The notes: generated from the letters alone by a model not told the origin. 64,000 nucleotides of DNA from Diaphorobacter sp. HDW4B (GCF_011305535.1 NZ_CP049905.1:5330001-5394000), one strand, 5' to 3'. Shown: positions 1 to 9,987, counted from the stretch's first letter. Numbers and translations are program-made.

Positions 1-32
1 GGTTTCCGTGCAAATCCGCGAAAATGGTGTAC

Positions 33-722
33 ATGAGATTGCTGCTGATTGAAGACGAAGCCAAGCTAGGCGAGTACCTCCGAAAAGGACTCGCTGAGGA
101 AGGCTATACCGTTGATGTGGCTTCAAATGGCATCGATGGATTGCATCTGGCCACGGAGCTGGACTATGACCTCATAGTTCTGGATGGCATGCTCCCAGGC
201 ATCGACGGCTTCGCTGTACTGGCGGCACTTCGGCAATCCAAATCGATTCCCGTACTAATGCTCACAGCACGTGCTGATGTGGAGGACCGGGTTCGAGGAC
301 TTCAGAGCGGTGCCGATGACTACATGATTAAGCCATTCGCTTTCTCGGAGCTCGTTGCCCGTATTCAGGTTCTGCTTCGCCGAGTGCATGCACATCACGC
401 CTCTCCCGAGCCCACATCGCTCAAAGAGGCAGACTTGGAGGTTGACCTCATTCGTCGCAAGGCGGTGCGAGCAGGAGTGCGCCTGGACCTGACCGCCAAG
501 GAGTTCAATCTTCTAGCGCTGTTGCTGCGGCGGCAGGGAAAAGTGCTGTCTCGCACAGAACTGGCATCCCAAGTCTGGGATATGAACTTTGACAGCGAAA
601 CCAATGTGGTGGAAGTGGCCGTGCGACGCCTACGCATGAAAGTCGACCAGCCATTTGAGTCTCCACTCATTCATACGGTCCGTGGTATGGGCTACGTGCT
701 GGAGAGCCGAGCCCAGTCATGA
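33..722 (+). CDS. OmpR-family response regulator, heavy-metal (CusR/CopR/IrlR) type
   Basis: Cytoplasmic transcription factor phosphorylated by the adjacent sensor kinase. The receiver domain (about residues 1-115) starts RLLLIEDE, with the acidic pocket in that motif, the phospho-acceptor Asp51 in IVLDGMLPG, and the conserved Lys near residue 102 in DDYMIKPF. A winged-helix DNA-binding domain follows (about 130-228: LTAKEFNLLALLLRR, then VVEVAVRRLRMKVD and HTVRGMGYVLE). An in-frame ATG lies at 24, but the family begins directly at MRLLLIEDE, so 33 is preferred. The stop overlaps the start of the kinase gene (ATGA), implying translational coupling. The signal is inferred to be a metal ion or envelope stress; no target promoter is recognisable in the window. 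Confidence 0.93.
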   Translation: MRLLLIEDEAKLGEYLRKGLAEEGYTVDVASNGIDGLHLATELDYDLIVLDGMLPGIDGFAVLAALRQSKSIPVLMLTARADVEDRVRGLQSGADDYMIKPFAFSELVARIQVLLRRVHAHHASPEPTSLKEADLEVDLIRRKAVRAGVRLDLTAKEFNLLALLLRRQGKVLSRTELASQVWDMNFDSETNVVEVAVRRLRMKVDQPFESPLIHTVRGMGYVLESRAQS

Positions 723-2113
723 GCCCGAAGAGCAGTGTCCCACATCTTGGTCAGCGACTTTCCCGTTGGATGGCGTTGCTTTCGATGCTGGGACTTGGTG
801 CTGTCAGCATGGCTGTTTATCTGGTCTTTGACACCACGCTTTCCGCTCGCCAAAAAGACATGTTGGACCAAAAGCAGCAGGCACTTATTCATGTGCTGAA
901 GGATGACAACATTGAGCACCGGGACAAATCACTGAGCCATGTGCTGACTGATTTTTTAGCCGGGCATTCCGATTACGCCATCCGCATCGTTGACAGCAAC
1001 GGCGTTCAGCTATTCGACAGCCGCGTTCCTGGCCTTGGCGACAAGCACACCTTGCAGCGCACTTTTGCCGTCAAAATCACTTCACTTAAATCGGACCACG
1101 TACACGATGCAACCGCGACATTGGTCATGGACCGTCGTCCCGACGATGCTCTATTGCGTGCTCTGGCGTGGACGCTGTTCGTCTCCATGATTGCAGGCGC
1201 CTTCTTGCTTTCGCTCTTTGGAGGTTTGGTTGTGCGTAGCAGCCTGCGTCCTATCGAATCACTGGTCAGCCAAATCGGTGCGCTGTCTGCCAAAGACTTT
1301 GAACGTCGCCTCGATGGTGGAGGACTGCCGCAGGAACTGATACCCATCGTCACGCAGTTCAATGCTTTGCTTGACCGTCTTGCTGACGCGTACCGTCAAC
1401 TTGAATCCTTCAACGCGGATGTCGCGCATGAGCTGAACACGCCGCTTGCCACTCTGATTTCGAGCACGGAAGTAGTGTTGCGCAAACCACGCTCAGTCGA
1501 TGAAGTCCGCGATGTGCTGGAGTCGAATTTGGAGGACTTGAGGCGCATCGCAGGAATGGTCGGAGATATGCTCTTCCTCTCTCGAGCAGACCGAGGGGCA
1601 GGAGCAAGAGAGACTAAGATTTGCAGTCTCGCCGCGGTTGCCAACGATGTTGTTGAGTTTTACGAGGCTGTCGCTCTGGACGCCAACCTGACGGTCGAAG
1701 TGCGTGGAGATGTGCAAGTTCACGTTGATGCACCATTGATGCGCCGTGCTCTATCAAATCTTCTGAGCAATGCTACTCGGTACGCGGCAAGCGGCTCCAA
1801 TATCATCATTCAAATCGAAACCCGTTTGCAGCAAAAGCTCACCGAAGCAGTCGTGACTGTGACAAACGAGGGAATGGATATAGAGCCACAGCATTTACGG
1901 CATCTATTTGACCGGTTCTACAGAGCAGACTCGTCCCGCCACAACGTCGACCGCAACCACGGTCTGGGTCTGGCCATCGTGAAGGCCATTGCAAAGATGC
2001 ACGGAGGGACGGTTTTTGCAGAGTCACGGCATGGAGTGACCACATTTGGGCTGGTGTTGCCCTCAGGGTTCGATGATAAATCCGCGCGCATTTCTTCTCC
2101 CTTGTTGTTGTGA
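719..2113 (+). CDS. Sensor histidine kinase, heavy-metal (CusS/IrlS) type
   Basis: Inner-membrane sensor kinase partner of the response regulator it overlaps by four bases. Visible parts: TM1 (about residues 16-36), a periplasmic sensor loop (about 37-145), TM2 (about 148-172), HAMP linker, an H-box with His237 in ADVAHELNTPLA, an N-box (SNLLSNATRYA) and a G-box (HGLGLAIVKAIAKMHGG). The length of 464 residues is normal for CusS-like kinases. The periplasmic loop shows no clear metal-binding Met or His cluster, so the ligand is unknown. The gene is followed by IS debris and no efflux genes are seen downstream, so the regulated genes may lie upstream of the window or have been displaced. Confidence 0.92.
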   Translation: MSPKSSVPHLGQRLSRWMALLSMLGLGAVSMAVYLVFDTTLSARQKDMLDQKQQALIHVLKDDNIEHRDKSLSHVLTDFLAGHSDYAIRIVDSNGVQLFDSRVPGLGDKHTLQRTFAVKITSLKSDHVHDATATLVMDRRPDDALLRALAWTLFVSMIAGAFLLSLFGGLVVRSSLRPIESLVSQIGALSAKDFERRLDGGGLPQELIPIVTQFNALLDRLADAYRQLESFNADVAHELNTPLATLISSTEVVLRKPRSVDEVRDVLESNLEDLRRIAGMVGDMLFLSRADRGAGARETKICSLAAVANDVVEFYEAVALDANLTVEVRGDVQVHVDAPLMRRALSNLLSNATRYAASGSNIIIQIETRLQQKLTEAVVTVTNEGMDIEPQHLRHLFDRFYRADSSRHNVDRNHGLGLAIVKAIAKMHGGTVFAESRHGVTTFGLVLPSGFDDKSARISSPLLL

Positions 2114-2292
2114 AATTGACTGCTTTGGGAAGGCGGTCTGGACACACTGTCAATGTCTGCAGTAGGCTGAATGCGGTCGCTCAACTTTTGCTCACGAATG
2201 ACCGCTGATGAACACAGCAGTCATTGCGGGGCGCTTTGACTGAAGCAGCGGCCTGGGCCTAAGAACCTGTTCACGATCTTTTGAGAATCAGG

Positions 2293-2411
2293 ATGTTGAT
2301 GGCCAAAATGCTGCCGCGCACCTTGCCTGTGATGCTGAGCGGTGAGGATATTTCCCGTCTGCTGGCGGCGACCCGCAACATCAAGCATCAGGTGGCGCTG
2401 ACTGCCACCAG
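2293..2411 (+). pseudogene. Fragment of a tyrosine-recombinase/integrase-like gene
   Basis: A reading frame of about 40 codons from 2293 gives LPVMLSGEDISRLLAATRN and then KHQVALTATRM. This resembles the start of the catalytic domain of phage-integrase-type recombinases found with transposons (LPVVLSxxEVxRLLxAxxNxKHRxxL). The similarity stops abruptly where an IS3-type sequence begins at about 2412, so this is a truncated remnant. The upstream piece near 2265 (CCTGTTCAC) resembles an IS5-type end, suggesting repeated nested insertions. Recognition is from memory of family motifs only. Confidence 0.45.
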
Positions 2412-2598
2412 AATGCTCTGGCCGATCGGATCAACAGAATTCTGAAAGTCGAGTTGTTTCTGCACAGACCCATCGATCTAGACCAGGCCAAGTGCATGGT
2501 TTAGGAGTCGATACAGATACACAACAGCCGCCAGAGGCTGCATACATCGCTGAAAATGCAAACGCCCGATATTGTACGTCGGGTATCTATTGCCGAAC
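2412..2598 (+). pseudogene. C-terminal remnant of an IS3-family transposase (OrfB), split by the IS5 copy
   Basis: The frame from 2412 reads NALADRINRILKVELFLHRP, then DLDQAKCMV, an in-frame TAG, and ESIQIHNSRQRLHTSLKMQT. This is the recognisable C-terminal tail of IS3-group DDE transposases (NxLAERxNGILKxEFL... RPHLALKxKTPDxVHR). The same frame continues past the IS5 copy at 3428-3465 to a TAA, so the IS5 element appears to sit inside this older remnant. The in-frame stop and missing N-terminal part show it is dead. Confidence 0.6.
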
Positions 2599-3427
2599 TG
2601 GCCTGTTCACCTAAATAGTTGAGTGCATGTCAGAGCAGCGAGAATCGCTCGCCTGCATGCACATCACCCGCTCTCAGTTCAAACGTATCCGTCACCTGCT
2701 GCCCAAGCCTCGCGGCAGCAAGTTGATCAGCCACTACAGGTTCCTTAATGCTTTGGCCTACATGGCCAGCAACGGGTGCAAATGGCGAGCCTTGCCACGC
2801 AGATTCGGGCCCTGGCACACCGTGTACATGCGGCTGTATCGCTGGGCCCATAGCGGCGTACTTGCCGAAGTTCTTAACCATCTGCAGCAACAGGCACTTA
2901 GCCAGTGGGCTGTTCAAGCGTTGAGCCTGGACTCCACCATCGTCAAAGTTCACCCTGATGGCTGCGGGGCTCAGAAAAAAACGGACCACAAGCCATAGGC
3001 AAGAGTCGAGGTGGATGGAGCTGCAAGATTCACATGGTCGCAGCCAGTTGCAAGGATGCATTGATCTGGAGTTTGACGCCCGGACAAGCCGGGGACAGCC
3101 CGGAAGGCCGCAAACTCGTCGAGGCGATTGACGCGCAAGATTCAGCTGTGTATTTGCTCATGGATAGCGCCTATGACAGCGATGACTTGCGTGCAGCAGC
3201 TGAGGATCGAAACCTTATCCCGGTTGTCCCTGCGCATCCACGACGCAAGAATCCCTCGCCACTAGATAAGCAAAAATATCGCCAACGCAATGAAGTTGAA
3301 CGGTTATTTCGGCGGATCAAGGCCTATCGGCGAGTTTTTACCCGCTACGACAAGTTGGATGCAATGTATGCCGCGTTTGTCTCGCTGGCTTTGATCTTTG
3401 AGCTGCTTCGGTAACGTGAACAGGCCC
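2599..3427 (+). mobile_element. IS5-family insertion sequence, copy 1 (829 bp)
   Basis: The ends carry an 11-bp perfect inverted repeat (GGCCTGTTCAC at 2600-2610 and its complement at 3416-3426). The element contains one transposase split by a -1 frameshift site. It appears identical to the copy at 37142-37970 except for C3403, which is T in the other copy (a silent Leu codon change). Boundaries are taken from copy 2, which has a clean TA duplication. Here the right flank is TA but the left flank is AC, so one duplication copy has been lost or the flank was rearranged. The surrounding DNA on both sides fits one old IS3 remnant. Confidence 0.9.
2627..3414 (+). CDS. IS5-family DDE transposase, OrfA/OrfB joined by -1 frameshift (copy 1)
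   Basis: Catalyses cut-and-paste movement of the surrounding element. OrfA (2627-2998) carries the N-terminal domain (RSQFKRIRHLLPKPRG, then NGCKWRALPRRFGPW) and the first catalytic Asp in LSLDSTIVKVH. OrfB continues in the -1 frame from the A7 run at 2975-2981, giving KKNGPQAIGKSRGGW, the second Asp in YLLMDSAYDSDDLR, and the catalytic Glu in QRNEVERLFRRIKAYRR. The join at a homopolymeric A run is typical of programmed -1 frameshifting in this family. OrfA alone ends after KTDHKP. The reading frame is otherwise intact, and the second copy is protein-identical, so it may be functional. Confidence 0.88.
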
Positions 3428-3504
3428 TAGCCCGGGACGTTCAACCGTTCAGGGTGTCAACGTAATACTGGGCGGGTCATCTCTCACGCGGCACTACATT
3501 GACA

Positions 3505-6500
3505 TCACCTGTCGCGGGATGTCCAGCGCTGCCTCACAACGACAGCGAGCAGTAGCAGCGTGCCGAGCATAAGCAGCATTTTGCTCGAATTCACGGGAAC
3601 CGGCGTCACATCTACGGGCGAATCGATGTCATCGCTATCCGTCGACGTGCATGCTATTGTCGTGCAGGCTCCACCCGTCACACTCGCCGAATTTACCGCC
3701 TTGGTTCCTACGCTGCCCACCACCTTAGCCGTCACTTTATAGCTGACGCTGCCGCCCGCTCTAACCGTAATCCCAGTACAGCTTAGCGCCTGGCAGGTGC
3801 CCACAACCGAGCCTGCCGTAAACGGTCCGGCTTCAACGCTCACCTTGTCTAGGCCGCTCACAATGGTGTCCGTCCAACTCAGATCCGTAGCATCCGTCCC
3901 ACCATTGTTCGTGATCGTCACGATATACGTGGTGGTCGTGGCGGCGACTACCTTACTCACTCCGTTGGTCTTGGTCACCTCCAGCGCGGCCTTGGTAAGC
4001 ACATCTGTACTAGTGCTTGCACAGTGAGCATCACCAGCACAGTTTCCCGGCATGGGCGGATTGCCTCCGTTGTACGGGTCACCACCACCGCCCACTGAAG
4101 CGCTGTTGGTCACGCTGGGCACCGCTGCTGCTGCAATCGCCACCGGAACGTTGATGCTCGCGGAGCCACTTGCAGCAATCGCGGTCGGGTTTGTGCAGGT
4201 TAGCAACGGGCCTGATGCCACGCAACTCCATCCGTTGTACATGCCGCTGGCGACGATCACTCCCCCCGGCATGTAGTCACTGACAGTGATAGTACCAGTT
4301 GTAGCTGCGGTACCGCTGTTGCTCACCGTCAGCACGTACCGTGCACCAGTCTGTTCCACCACCCATGGGCCATTGCTGGTCTTGGCAAGGACCAGGTTAG
4401 GGACTCCCGGCAACGACTCGCAGTTGGCGGCCGTCGAACCATTGCCAATGCCGACAGCGTTGTAGGCTCCATAGCCCGGCGCGCCGGTACAACTCATGGC
4501 TGTCACATCTACGTTGGTCGTGAACGTGATCGCCACCGTATAGGTATGGGTCGATCCACTATTGATCGACGTATTGGCGACACTGATCTGATTGCCCGCG
4601 CCATTCGACGGTTTTGCCGCCAGCGTTGGATTGACAGTCCCGTTGGCAGAAACCACCGTCCAACTGTCCAGCGAGACACCGGCCGGATAGCCAGGCGTGT
4701 CAATCAGCGTGTAAGCCCCCGGAGCGCCACCGTCGTTTACAACCGTCACGGCATAGGTGGCAGTGTATTGGCTGGGTGTGCCAGTGGCAAAAAAGGTTGG
4801 CTTGCCCTTGGTCACAGCCATCGCAGCAGGCAGGTTCACGACCGTGTCCTTGCCAGCGCAGTGGCCCGGCAACGCCGAATCCAGAGCCGTGCAAGCGCTA
4901 CCCGGTGTTGGCGGAATGCCACCATTGAACGGATCGCCACCACCCGCCACCGAAGCGTTGTTCTTCACTACTCCACCCGTGCCGCTCGTGATCGCCGATG
5001 CGCTCACTGTCACCGGCAGATTGATCGCAACCGTGCCATTCGCCGCAAGACTAGTGCTGCTAGTGCATGTTACCGTCTGTCCACTAACCGTGCACGTCCA
5101 ATTGCCGCTCGTCGTGTCCATGGCCGAGATCCCCGCAGGCAGCGTGTCCACCACCGTGATCGCCCCCACCGTCGCCACCGCAGCGCTCACGTTCTTCACA
5201 GTCAGTGTGTAGGCAGCGCCTGCCTGACCTACTACCCACGCTCCGTTGTCCGCCTTCGCCAATTGCAGGCTCGGTGCGTCGACGTTGGTCGTGATTGTCG
5301 AGGTACAGTCAGCCGTGTTGGTAGGGCACACTGGATCGCCGCCGCCCAGCACTGTCGCTGTGTTGCTCACGCTTGAGGATGAGACTACCGCCTTCGGCGT
5401 CACCGGGATGTTGAAGTTCACCGAGCCGCCCACGATTGCGCCCTGCGGAGCAGCCAGCACTTGCGTGCTCGTACAGGTCACCTGCTGGCCCTGCGCCGTA
5501 CAGCCTGCTGGCATCGTGCCCAGCGTCAGCGACGCAGGAATTACGTCCACCACTGTGATCGTCCCATTTGTGGGTGCCGTTCCCACGTTCGTCACCTGCA
5601 AGGTGTAGTGGCCGAGCACCCCCACCGAGAACGTCGGCGTGTCCGTTGACTTCTGCATCTTCAGGTGCGGTGCATTTACTACCGTGCTCGTGCTCGGGGC
5701 GCAGCGCGCTGGCAGGCTCGCCGCTGCCGTGCTGTCTCCGCACAGCGGATCGCCTCCGCCCGTCGCCGTCGCTTGGTTCTTGACGGTCTGCCCGTCCACA
5801 CTCATCTGCGGCGTCACCAGGATAATGATGTTCACCGTCGCTCCCTTGGGCAGGCTGTCCACCGTGCAGGCCACCGACTGACTGCCCGCCGGTGTCACCA
5901 CGCAGTTCTGCGCCGCTAAGTTGCTCTCGTCGATTTGTAGCCCTGCCGGCACCGTGTCAGCCACCGTCACCGCTGCCGTCGTGTCCGCCGTACCGCTGTT
6001 CTTGAGCACCAGTTGATAATTCGCCTGCTGGCCCACCGTGAACGCCGCCACTGAGGCTGCCTTGGTGAGCGTCAGTTGCGCTGCCGTCACCGGGTTGTCC
6101 GTCATGCCCGTGCAGTGAGTGCCTGCTGGGCAGGTGCTGTCACCCGTGTCAGAGTTAACTTGCGCCTTGTTCGTCAGCGACTGGCCGTTTACATGCGCCT
6201 GCGGCGTGACTGGGATCGTGAAGACCACCGAGCTGCCGCTGGGCTTGCCTGCTGGCACGTTGCACGTCACCGTCTGCCCGCTTGCTGTGCAACCGCTGTT
6301 CGTCAGGTCGCCAATCAAGAGGCCTGTCGGGATCAAGTCCGTGATCGTGCCTGCCAGCGTCGCCGCTTGGCCGTTGTTCGTCGCTGTGATCGTGTAGATC
6401 GCCTGCTGGCCCACCACGAAGCTGCCGTTTAGCAGCTTCGTCACGTCTAGCTGAGGACGGTCCACGTTCGTTTGGATCGTGACCTCGCACGGTGCCTGTG

Positions 6501-9500
6501 TAGTGCACGTCGTATCACCGCCGCTTACCTTCGCTGTGTTCTCCGCCGGTGTGGCGGTCCCATTTGCAATGCTCACCATTGCATTGATCACCTGCGCTGC
6601 CGAGCCCGGCAGCAGCACAGCATTGCTCGTGCAACTGACGCTGGAGTTACCGCTGCCGATCATGCATGTCCAGTCTGTGCCGCCCACGCTCGTTACCGTG
6701 ATGCCCGCAGGCATAGTGTCAGTCACCGTGATTGTGCCGCTTGTACTGTTCGTGCCTGTGTTCGTCACCTGGATCGAGTACACACCCATTTGGCCCACCG
6801 CGAAACTCGTCGGCGTTGCTTGCTTGGAGATACTCAGCGCTGGCGCACCGCTATTCTGGTTGGTCACAATAGATGTCTTCGAGCAAGGCGCCGCTATGCA
6901 GGTCATACCAACAGGCAATGTCGCCGTCGCGCTGTTGGTGATGTTGCCTGTTGCACTCAGCTTGGCCGTACCTGCGATCGTGATCGTCACCGATTTGCCA
7001 TTGGGCAGGCTCACGCCGGTCAGACTCACGCTGTTGCTCGTACCCGTGGATGTGCCACCGCAGCTTGCGCTGGCGTCGCTCGGCACGCAGTTCCAACTGC
7101 TCACCATCACATCACTTGGCACCGCATCGCTTACAGTTGCCCCGCTCACGTCGCTCGGGCCATTGTTGGTCACCACGATCGTGTAGTTCAATGTCTGGCC
7201 CGGCACGTAGCTCGTGCCTTGCGCCGAGGTCTTGGTGATGCTCAGATCCGCCTTCTGTACCACAGTGACAGGAGGCGTCGACGAATCACACGCTTCACCT
7301 TGAGTTCCGGCCGTACAGTTAGGATCGCCGCCGCCGCTCAGGTTGGCCGTATTGGTAGCGCCACCGCCCACTGCAGTCGCACTGACATTGATCGGAATCC
7401 TGACGGTATAAGTACCATTGGCCAGATTAGCTCCTAGCTGGCAACTTGCACCCAGGCTGGAGCCGCTACTGGCACAGCCGCTCAGTGTTGCAGCACCTGA
7501 GATAGTAGGTAAATCTGCAAGAGTAATACCGGTAGGCAACGTGTCGGCAAGGGCGACTGGCGCAGTCGTTGGTCCGTTGGCTACGGTTACTGAGATGTCA
7601 TAGAACTGGCCGGCTGCGCCAACCACAAAGGGGTTCGCAGAAGCAGTCTTTGCGCTGCTCAGCCTGGGGTAGATCGGTGTATTGGTGAAGGTACAAGTGA
7701 TGTTGTCCCCTACCTGCGGAGTCACGGATACAGTGGTCCCCGTGCCTGAAGCAGGAACAGAAGTGCCACCCACTGTGGTGTTCACACATGCGTAGCTGCT
7801 GGAATAGCGTGCGGCACTCGTTGCGCCTGCAGGGTCATCGCGCAACACATAGCTGGCACCCGCCGTTGCCGCATATGCGGGCGTCTGAATCGTACCACCG
7901 GAACCGCTTCCAGTGGTGGTAGCGCTTGGTCCGTCATTGCTGATAGACACCGTAAACTGATCGGAGCTGACGACTTGGCCAAGCAATCTCTTGGCAACGG
8001 TCAACCTCGGTGCCTTGAAGACCGTAAGAACGGCGTTGGCCGGCGAGACGTTTGAAGCGCCTTCCGTTGAAGCTAATGCCTGAGCTCCAATGGTATTGGT
8101 ATAGCTTGCCGCAGAGGAGGAAGTCACCTGGACTTCGAAATAGCAACTGTCCCCTGCTGCCAATTGGCCATTGGCCAATGAGACGGCTGTCGCACCGGAG
8201 CCGATCGCGGTACTGCCGCCACAGGTATTGGTGCCCGTTGTCGTCGCCGTCACATTAGAGGGAAGGCTATCCGTCACCGCTAGCCCGGTCAGTGCGGACG
8301 CCGAGCCCGCATTGCTGATCGTGACACGCAGCGTACTGCTTCCGCCTTCAGGAATACTCGCAGGAGCGAAAGATTTGCTCAGCGCGGCGTTAGGGGCGGC
8401 AATAATCTGGGTGCTCCAGTTGGCACAGCTGGAATTCGAAGGACATGTTGCCCCAGGAGTGCCTGGGGAGCTGGATCCGTTACGGCTTGTCGCCACGTAG
8501 TTGACGGCATTGCCCGAGCTGACTGCAACAGCAGTCAACGTGAATGAGCCGGTGCCACCATTCGCGGCAAGCGATGAGTTCAAGGTACAGCTCAGGAGCG
8601 CGCCGGGATTGCTTGGTTGCGACGGAGTGCAAGTTGCTCCACTAACGGCCACGACTTTCACATTCGCTGGCAACTGCTCGGCAACTACCACAGGGCTTAC
8701 TACCGAATTTCGGTTGTTCACCAGGGAGACTGTGTAATTAAAGGGTTGACCAGCGGGACTTGACGTCGGGCCTGTCTTGGAAATCCGAACCGAATTGTCG
8801 CGAACCACGTTGGAAAACGTACTGGTGTTGTTAGCGGGATTCGAGTCGTTGACGGTAAGGGTGGCTGTATTGCTGAGGCTTGTGGTCCCGGAGCTTGGGA
8901 CCACGGTGACTGTGTAAGTCAGATAGGACCCTGAACCATCGGCAGGTGGTGTATTCGCATTTCCCGCGGTGGTATTGAGAGGCAAGCTCCCTGTCTTGAA
9001 CGAATATGCGTTGCCGACGCTTGATACTCCACTCGCAGCACAGGTAGCGCTTCCAGTTGCGGTACAAGTGGCACTTGTCACACTGACGCTGCTGGGCAAG
9101 GTGTCAGCGACGGTGATGCCGCTTGCGGGATTAGGTCCGTAGTTCCAGACCTTGATGCTGTACTGAAATGAAGTCGAGCTATCCGCCACAAAGCTCGGCG
9201 GTCCTGACTTGGACACACCAATGTCGGAGTTAACGATTGCGCAATCCGTATATGACGCTGGATCGCTAGGGTCCCTCAGATTGACATCAGGAATGAAGGC
9301 CTCGGCTCCGTTCGGTGGTATCCAGTGCAAGCGCAAATGATTAATACCACCTTGATTGTTCCAGTAGAGGCGCATGGCATAGCAAGCGCCATCCTGCGCC
9401 ACGTTGAAAGATCCTGGAACAGCGGCGAAATCACTGTCGTTGCGGGTGTAAGCCGACAAACTTCCAACAGGGACGTTGTAGTCAAAACCCCGATAATTCG

Positions 9501-9987
9501 CCGAATTGGCTGCCGAATAGTTTGTGGAAAACTGCAACTTGACTTCGTCGTCATGCGCCATTGTGAAGCTGTAGCTGCCTTGGATAGGAAACTTGACGAG
9601 GGCATAAACAACCCGACCCTGCAACTGGCTCAGACATGCCTGAGAATTGGGCGCACTACTGGTGTTGCATAGCGCCCCACTGGAGGCACCCCAGTCGACG
9701 TTCGCAGCGCTGCCAGAAGATGCAATTGTCGAATTGCCAGCTGCCGAAATGTCTACCAGATTTTGCAGGGCGGCAATACTAGAGGTCTGGTTTAGGTAGT
9801 TGGGGCTAACCGGTGTACCTGTGATGCTCAGCCTGCCTCTATAGTTATCAAACAGGACCACTGCTGTCGCAGCCTGTGCAGCGCACGCCAGCGAGACCAA
9901 GACGATCAGTCTACGGAAAAAATAAGCCGTTCCGGAAGGACTCAAGAAGAAGACATGACGCAGCGGCGTCAATCCTTGGTGTCGCAT
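3505..9987 (-). CDS. Very large DUF11-repeat surface/secreted protein (2160 aa)
   Basis: Predicted exported cell-surface protein. An N-terminal basic region and hydrophobic segment (about residues 24-42, LIVLVSLACAAQAATA) form a signal peptide. Residues of about 45-250 are a carbohydrate- or PA14-like sensor region (VVYALVKFPIQGSYSFTMAHDDEV). About fourteen tandem repeats of the DUF11/conserved-repeat type follow, each with a TKxxxxxFxVGQxxxYxxxVTNxG strand, a TVxDxLPxG strand and often two Cys. The C terminus (PVPVNSSKMLLMLGTLLLLA, then VVVRQRW and basic residues) looks like a sorting or anchor tail of the IPTL-CTERM kind. The role is inferred to be adhesion or surface coat. It is bracketed by IS remnants, so it may be acquired. 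Ligand unknown. Confidence 0.85.
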   Translation of the reverse strand: MRHQGLTPLRHVFFLSPSGTAYFFRRLIVLVSLACAAQAATAVVLFDNYRGRLSITGTPVSPNYLNQTSSIAALQNLVDISAAGNSTIASSGSAANVDWGASSGALCNTSSAPNSQACLSQLQGRVVYALVKFPIQGSYSFTMAHDDEVKLQFSTNYSAANSANYRGFDYNVPVGSLSAYTRNDSDFAAVPGSFNVAQDGACYAMRLYWNNQGGINHLRLHWIPPNGAEAFIPDVNLRDPSDPASYTDCAIVNSDIGVSKSGPPSFVADSSTSFQYSIKVWNYGPNPASGITVADTLPSSVSVTSATCTATGSATCAASGVSSVGNAYSFKTGSLPLNTTAGNANTPPADGSGSYLTYTVTVVPSSGTTSLSNTATLTVNDSNPANNTSTFSNVVRDNSVRISKTGPTSSPAGQPFNYTVSLVNNRNSVVSPVVVAEQLPANVKVVAVSGATCTPSQPSNPGALLSCTLNSSLAANGGTGSFTLTAVAVSSGNAVNYVATSRNGSSSPGTPGATCPSNSSCANWSTQIIAAPNAALSKSFAPASIPEGGSSTLRVTISNAGSASALTGLAVTDSLPSNVTATTTGTNTCGGSTAIGSGATAVSLANGQLAAGDSCYFEVQVTSSSAASYTNTIGAQALASTEGASNVSPANAVLTVFKAPRLTVAKRLLGQVVSSDQFTVSISNDGPSATTTGSGSGGTIQTPAYAATAGASYVLRDDPAGATSAARYSSSYACVNTTVGGTSVPASGTGTTVSVTPQVGDNITCTFTNTPIYPRLSSAKTASANPFVVGAAGQFYDISVTVANGPTTAPVALADTLPTGITLADLPTISGAATLSGCASSGSSLGASCQLGANLANGTYTVRIPINVSATAVGGGATNTANLSGGGDPNCTAGTQGEACDSSTPPVTVVQKADLSITKTSAQGTSYVPGQTLNYTIVVTNNGPSDVSGATVSDAVPSDVMVSSWNCVPSDASASCGGTSTGTSNSVSLTGVSLPNGKSVTITIAGTAKLSATGNITNSATATLPVGMTCIAAPCSKTSIVTNQNSGAPALSISKQATPTSFAVGQMGVYSIQVTNTGTNSTSGTITVTDTMPAGITVTSVGGTDWTCMIGSGNSSVSCTSNAVLLPGSAAQVINAMVSIANGTATPAENTAKVSGGDTTCTTQAPCEVTIQTNVDRPQLDVTKLLNGSFVVGQQAIYTITATNNGQAATLAGTITDLIPTGLLIGDLTNSGCTASGQTVTCNVPAGKPSGSSVVFTIPVTPQAHVNGQSLTNKAQVNSDTGDSTCPAGTHCTGMTDNPVTAAQLTLTKAASVAAFTVGQQANYQLVLKNSGTADTTAAVTVADTVPAGLQIDESNLAAQNCVVTPAGSQSVACTVDSLPKGATVNIIILVTPQMSVDGQTVKNQATATGGGDPLCGDSTAAASLPARCAPSTSTVVNAPHLKMQKSTDTPTFSVGVLGHYTLQVTNVGTAPTNGTITVVDVIPASLTLGTMPAGCTAQGQQVTCTSTQVLAAPQGAIVGGSVNFNIPVTPKAVVSSSSVSNTATVLGGGDPVCPTNTADCTSTITTNVDAPSLQLAKADNGAWVVGQAGAAYTLTVKNVSAAVATVGAITVVDTLPAGISAMDTTSGNWTCTVSGQTVTCTSSTSLAANGTVAINLPVTVSASAITSGTGGVVKNNASVAGGGDPFNGGIPPTPGSACTALDSALPGHCAGKDTVVNLPAAMAVTKGKPTFFATGTPSQYTATYAVTVVNDGGAPGAYTLIDTPGYPAGVSLDSWTVVSANGTVNPTLAAKPSNGAGNQISVANTSINSGSTHTYTVAITFTTNVDVTAMSCTGAPGYGAYNAVGIGNGSTAANCESLPGVPNLVLAKTSNGPWVVEQTGARYVLTVSNSGTAATTGTITVSDYMPGGVIVASGMYNGWSCVASGPLLTCTNPTAIAASGSASINVPVAIAAAAVPSVTNSASVGGGGDPYNGGNPPMPGNCAGDAHCASTSTDVLTKAALEVTKTNGVSKVVAATTTTYIVTITNNGGTDATDLSWTDTIVSGLDKVSVEAGPFTAGSVVGTCQALSCTGITVRAGGSVSYKVTAKVVGSVGTKAVNSASVTGGACTTIACTSTDSDDIDSPVDVTPVPVNSSKMLLMLGTLLLLAVVVRQRWTSRDR

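Noticed and set aside
2595-2600. TA target duplication at the left end of IS copy 1
   Set aside because: The bases before the IS are AC, not TA, so a duplication cannot be claimed for this copy.
3560-9672. Many plus-strand open frames across the DUF11-repeat gene
   Set aside because: They are antisense to a continuous 2160-codon gene with clear domain repeats, and their translations are low-complexity with no family resemblance.
3505-9987. CRISPR-like or DNA-level tandem repeats in the adhesin gene
   Set aside because: The repeats are protein-level and strongly diverged at nucleotide level, with irregular spacing.
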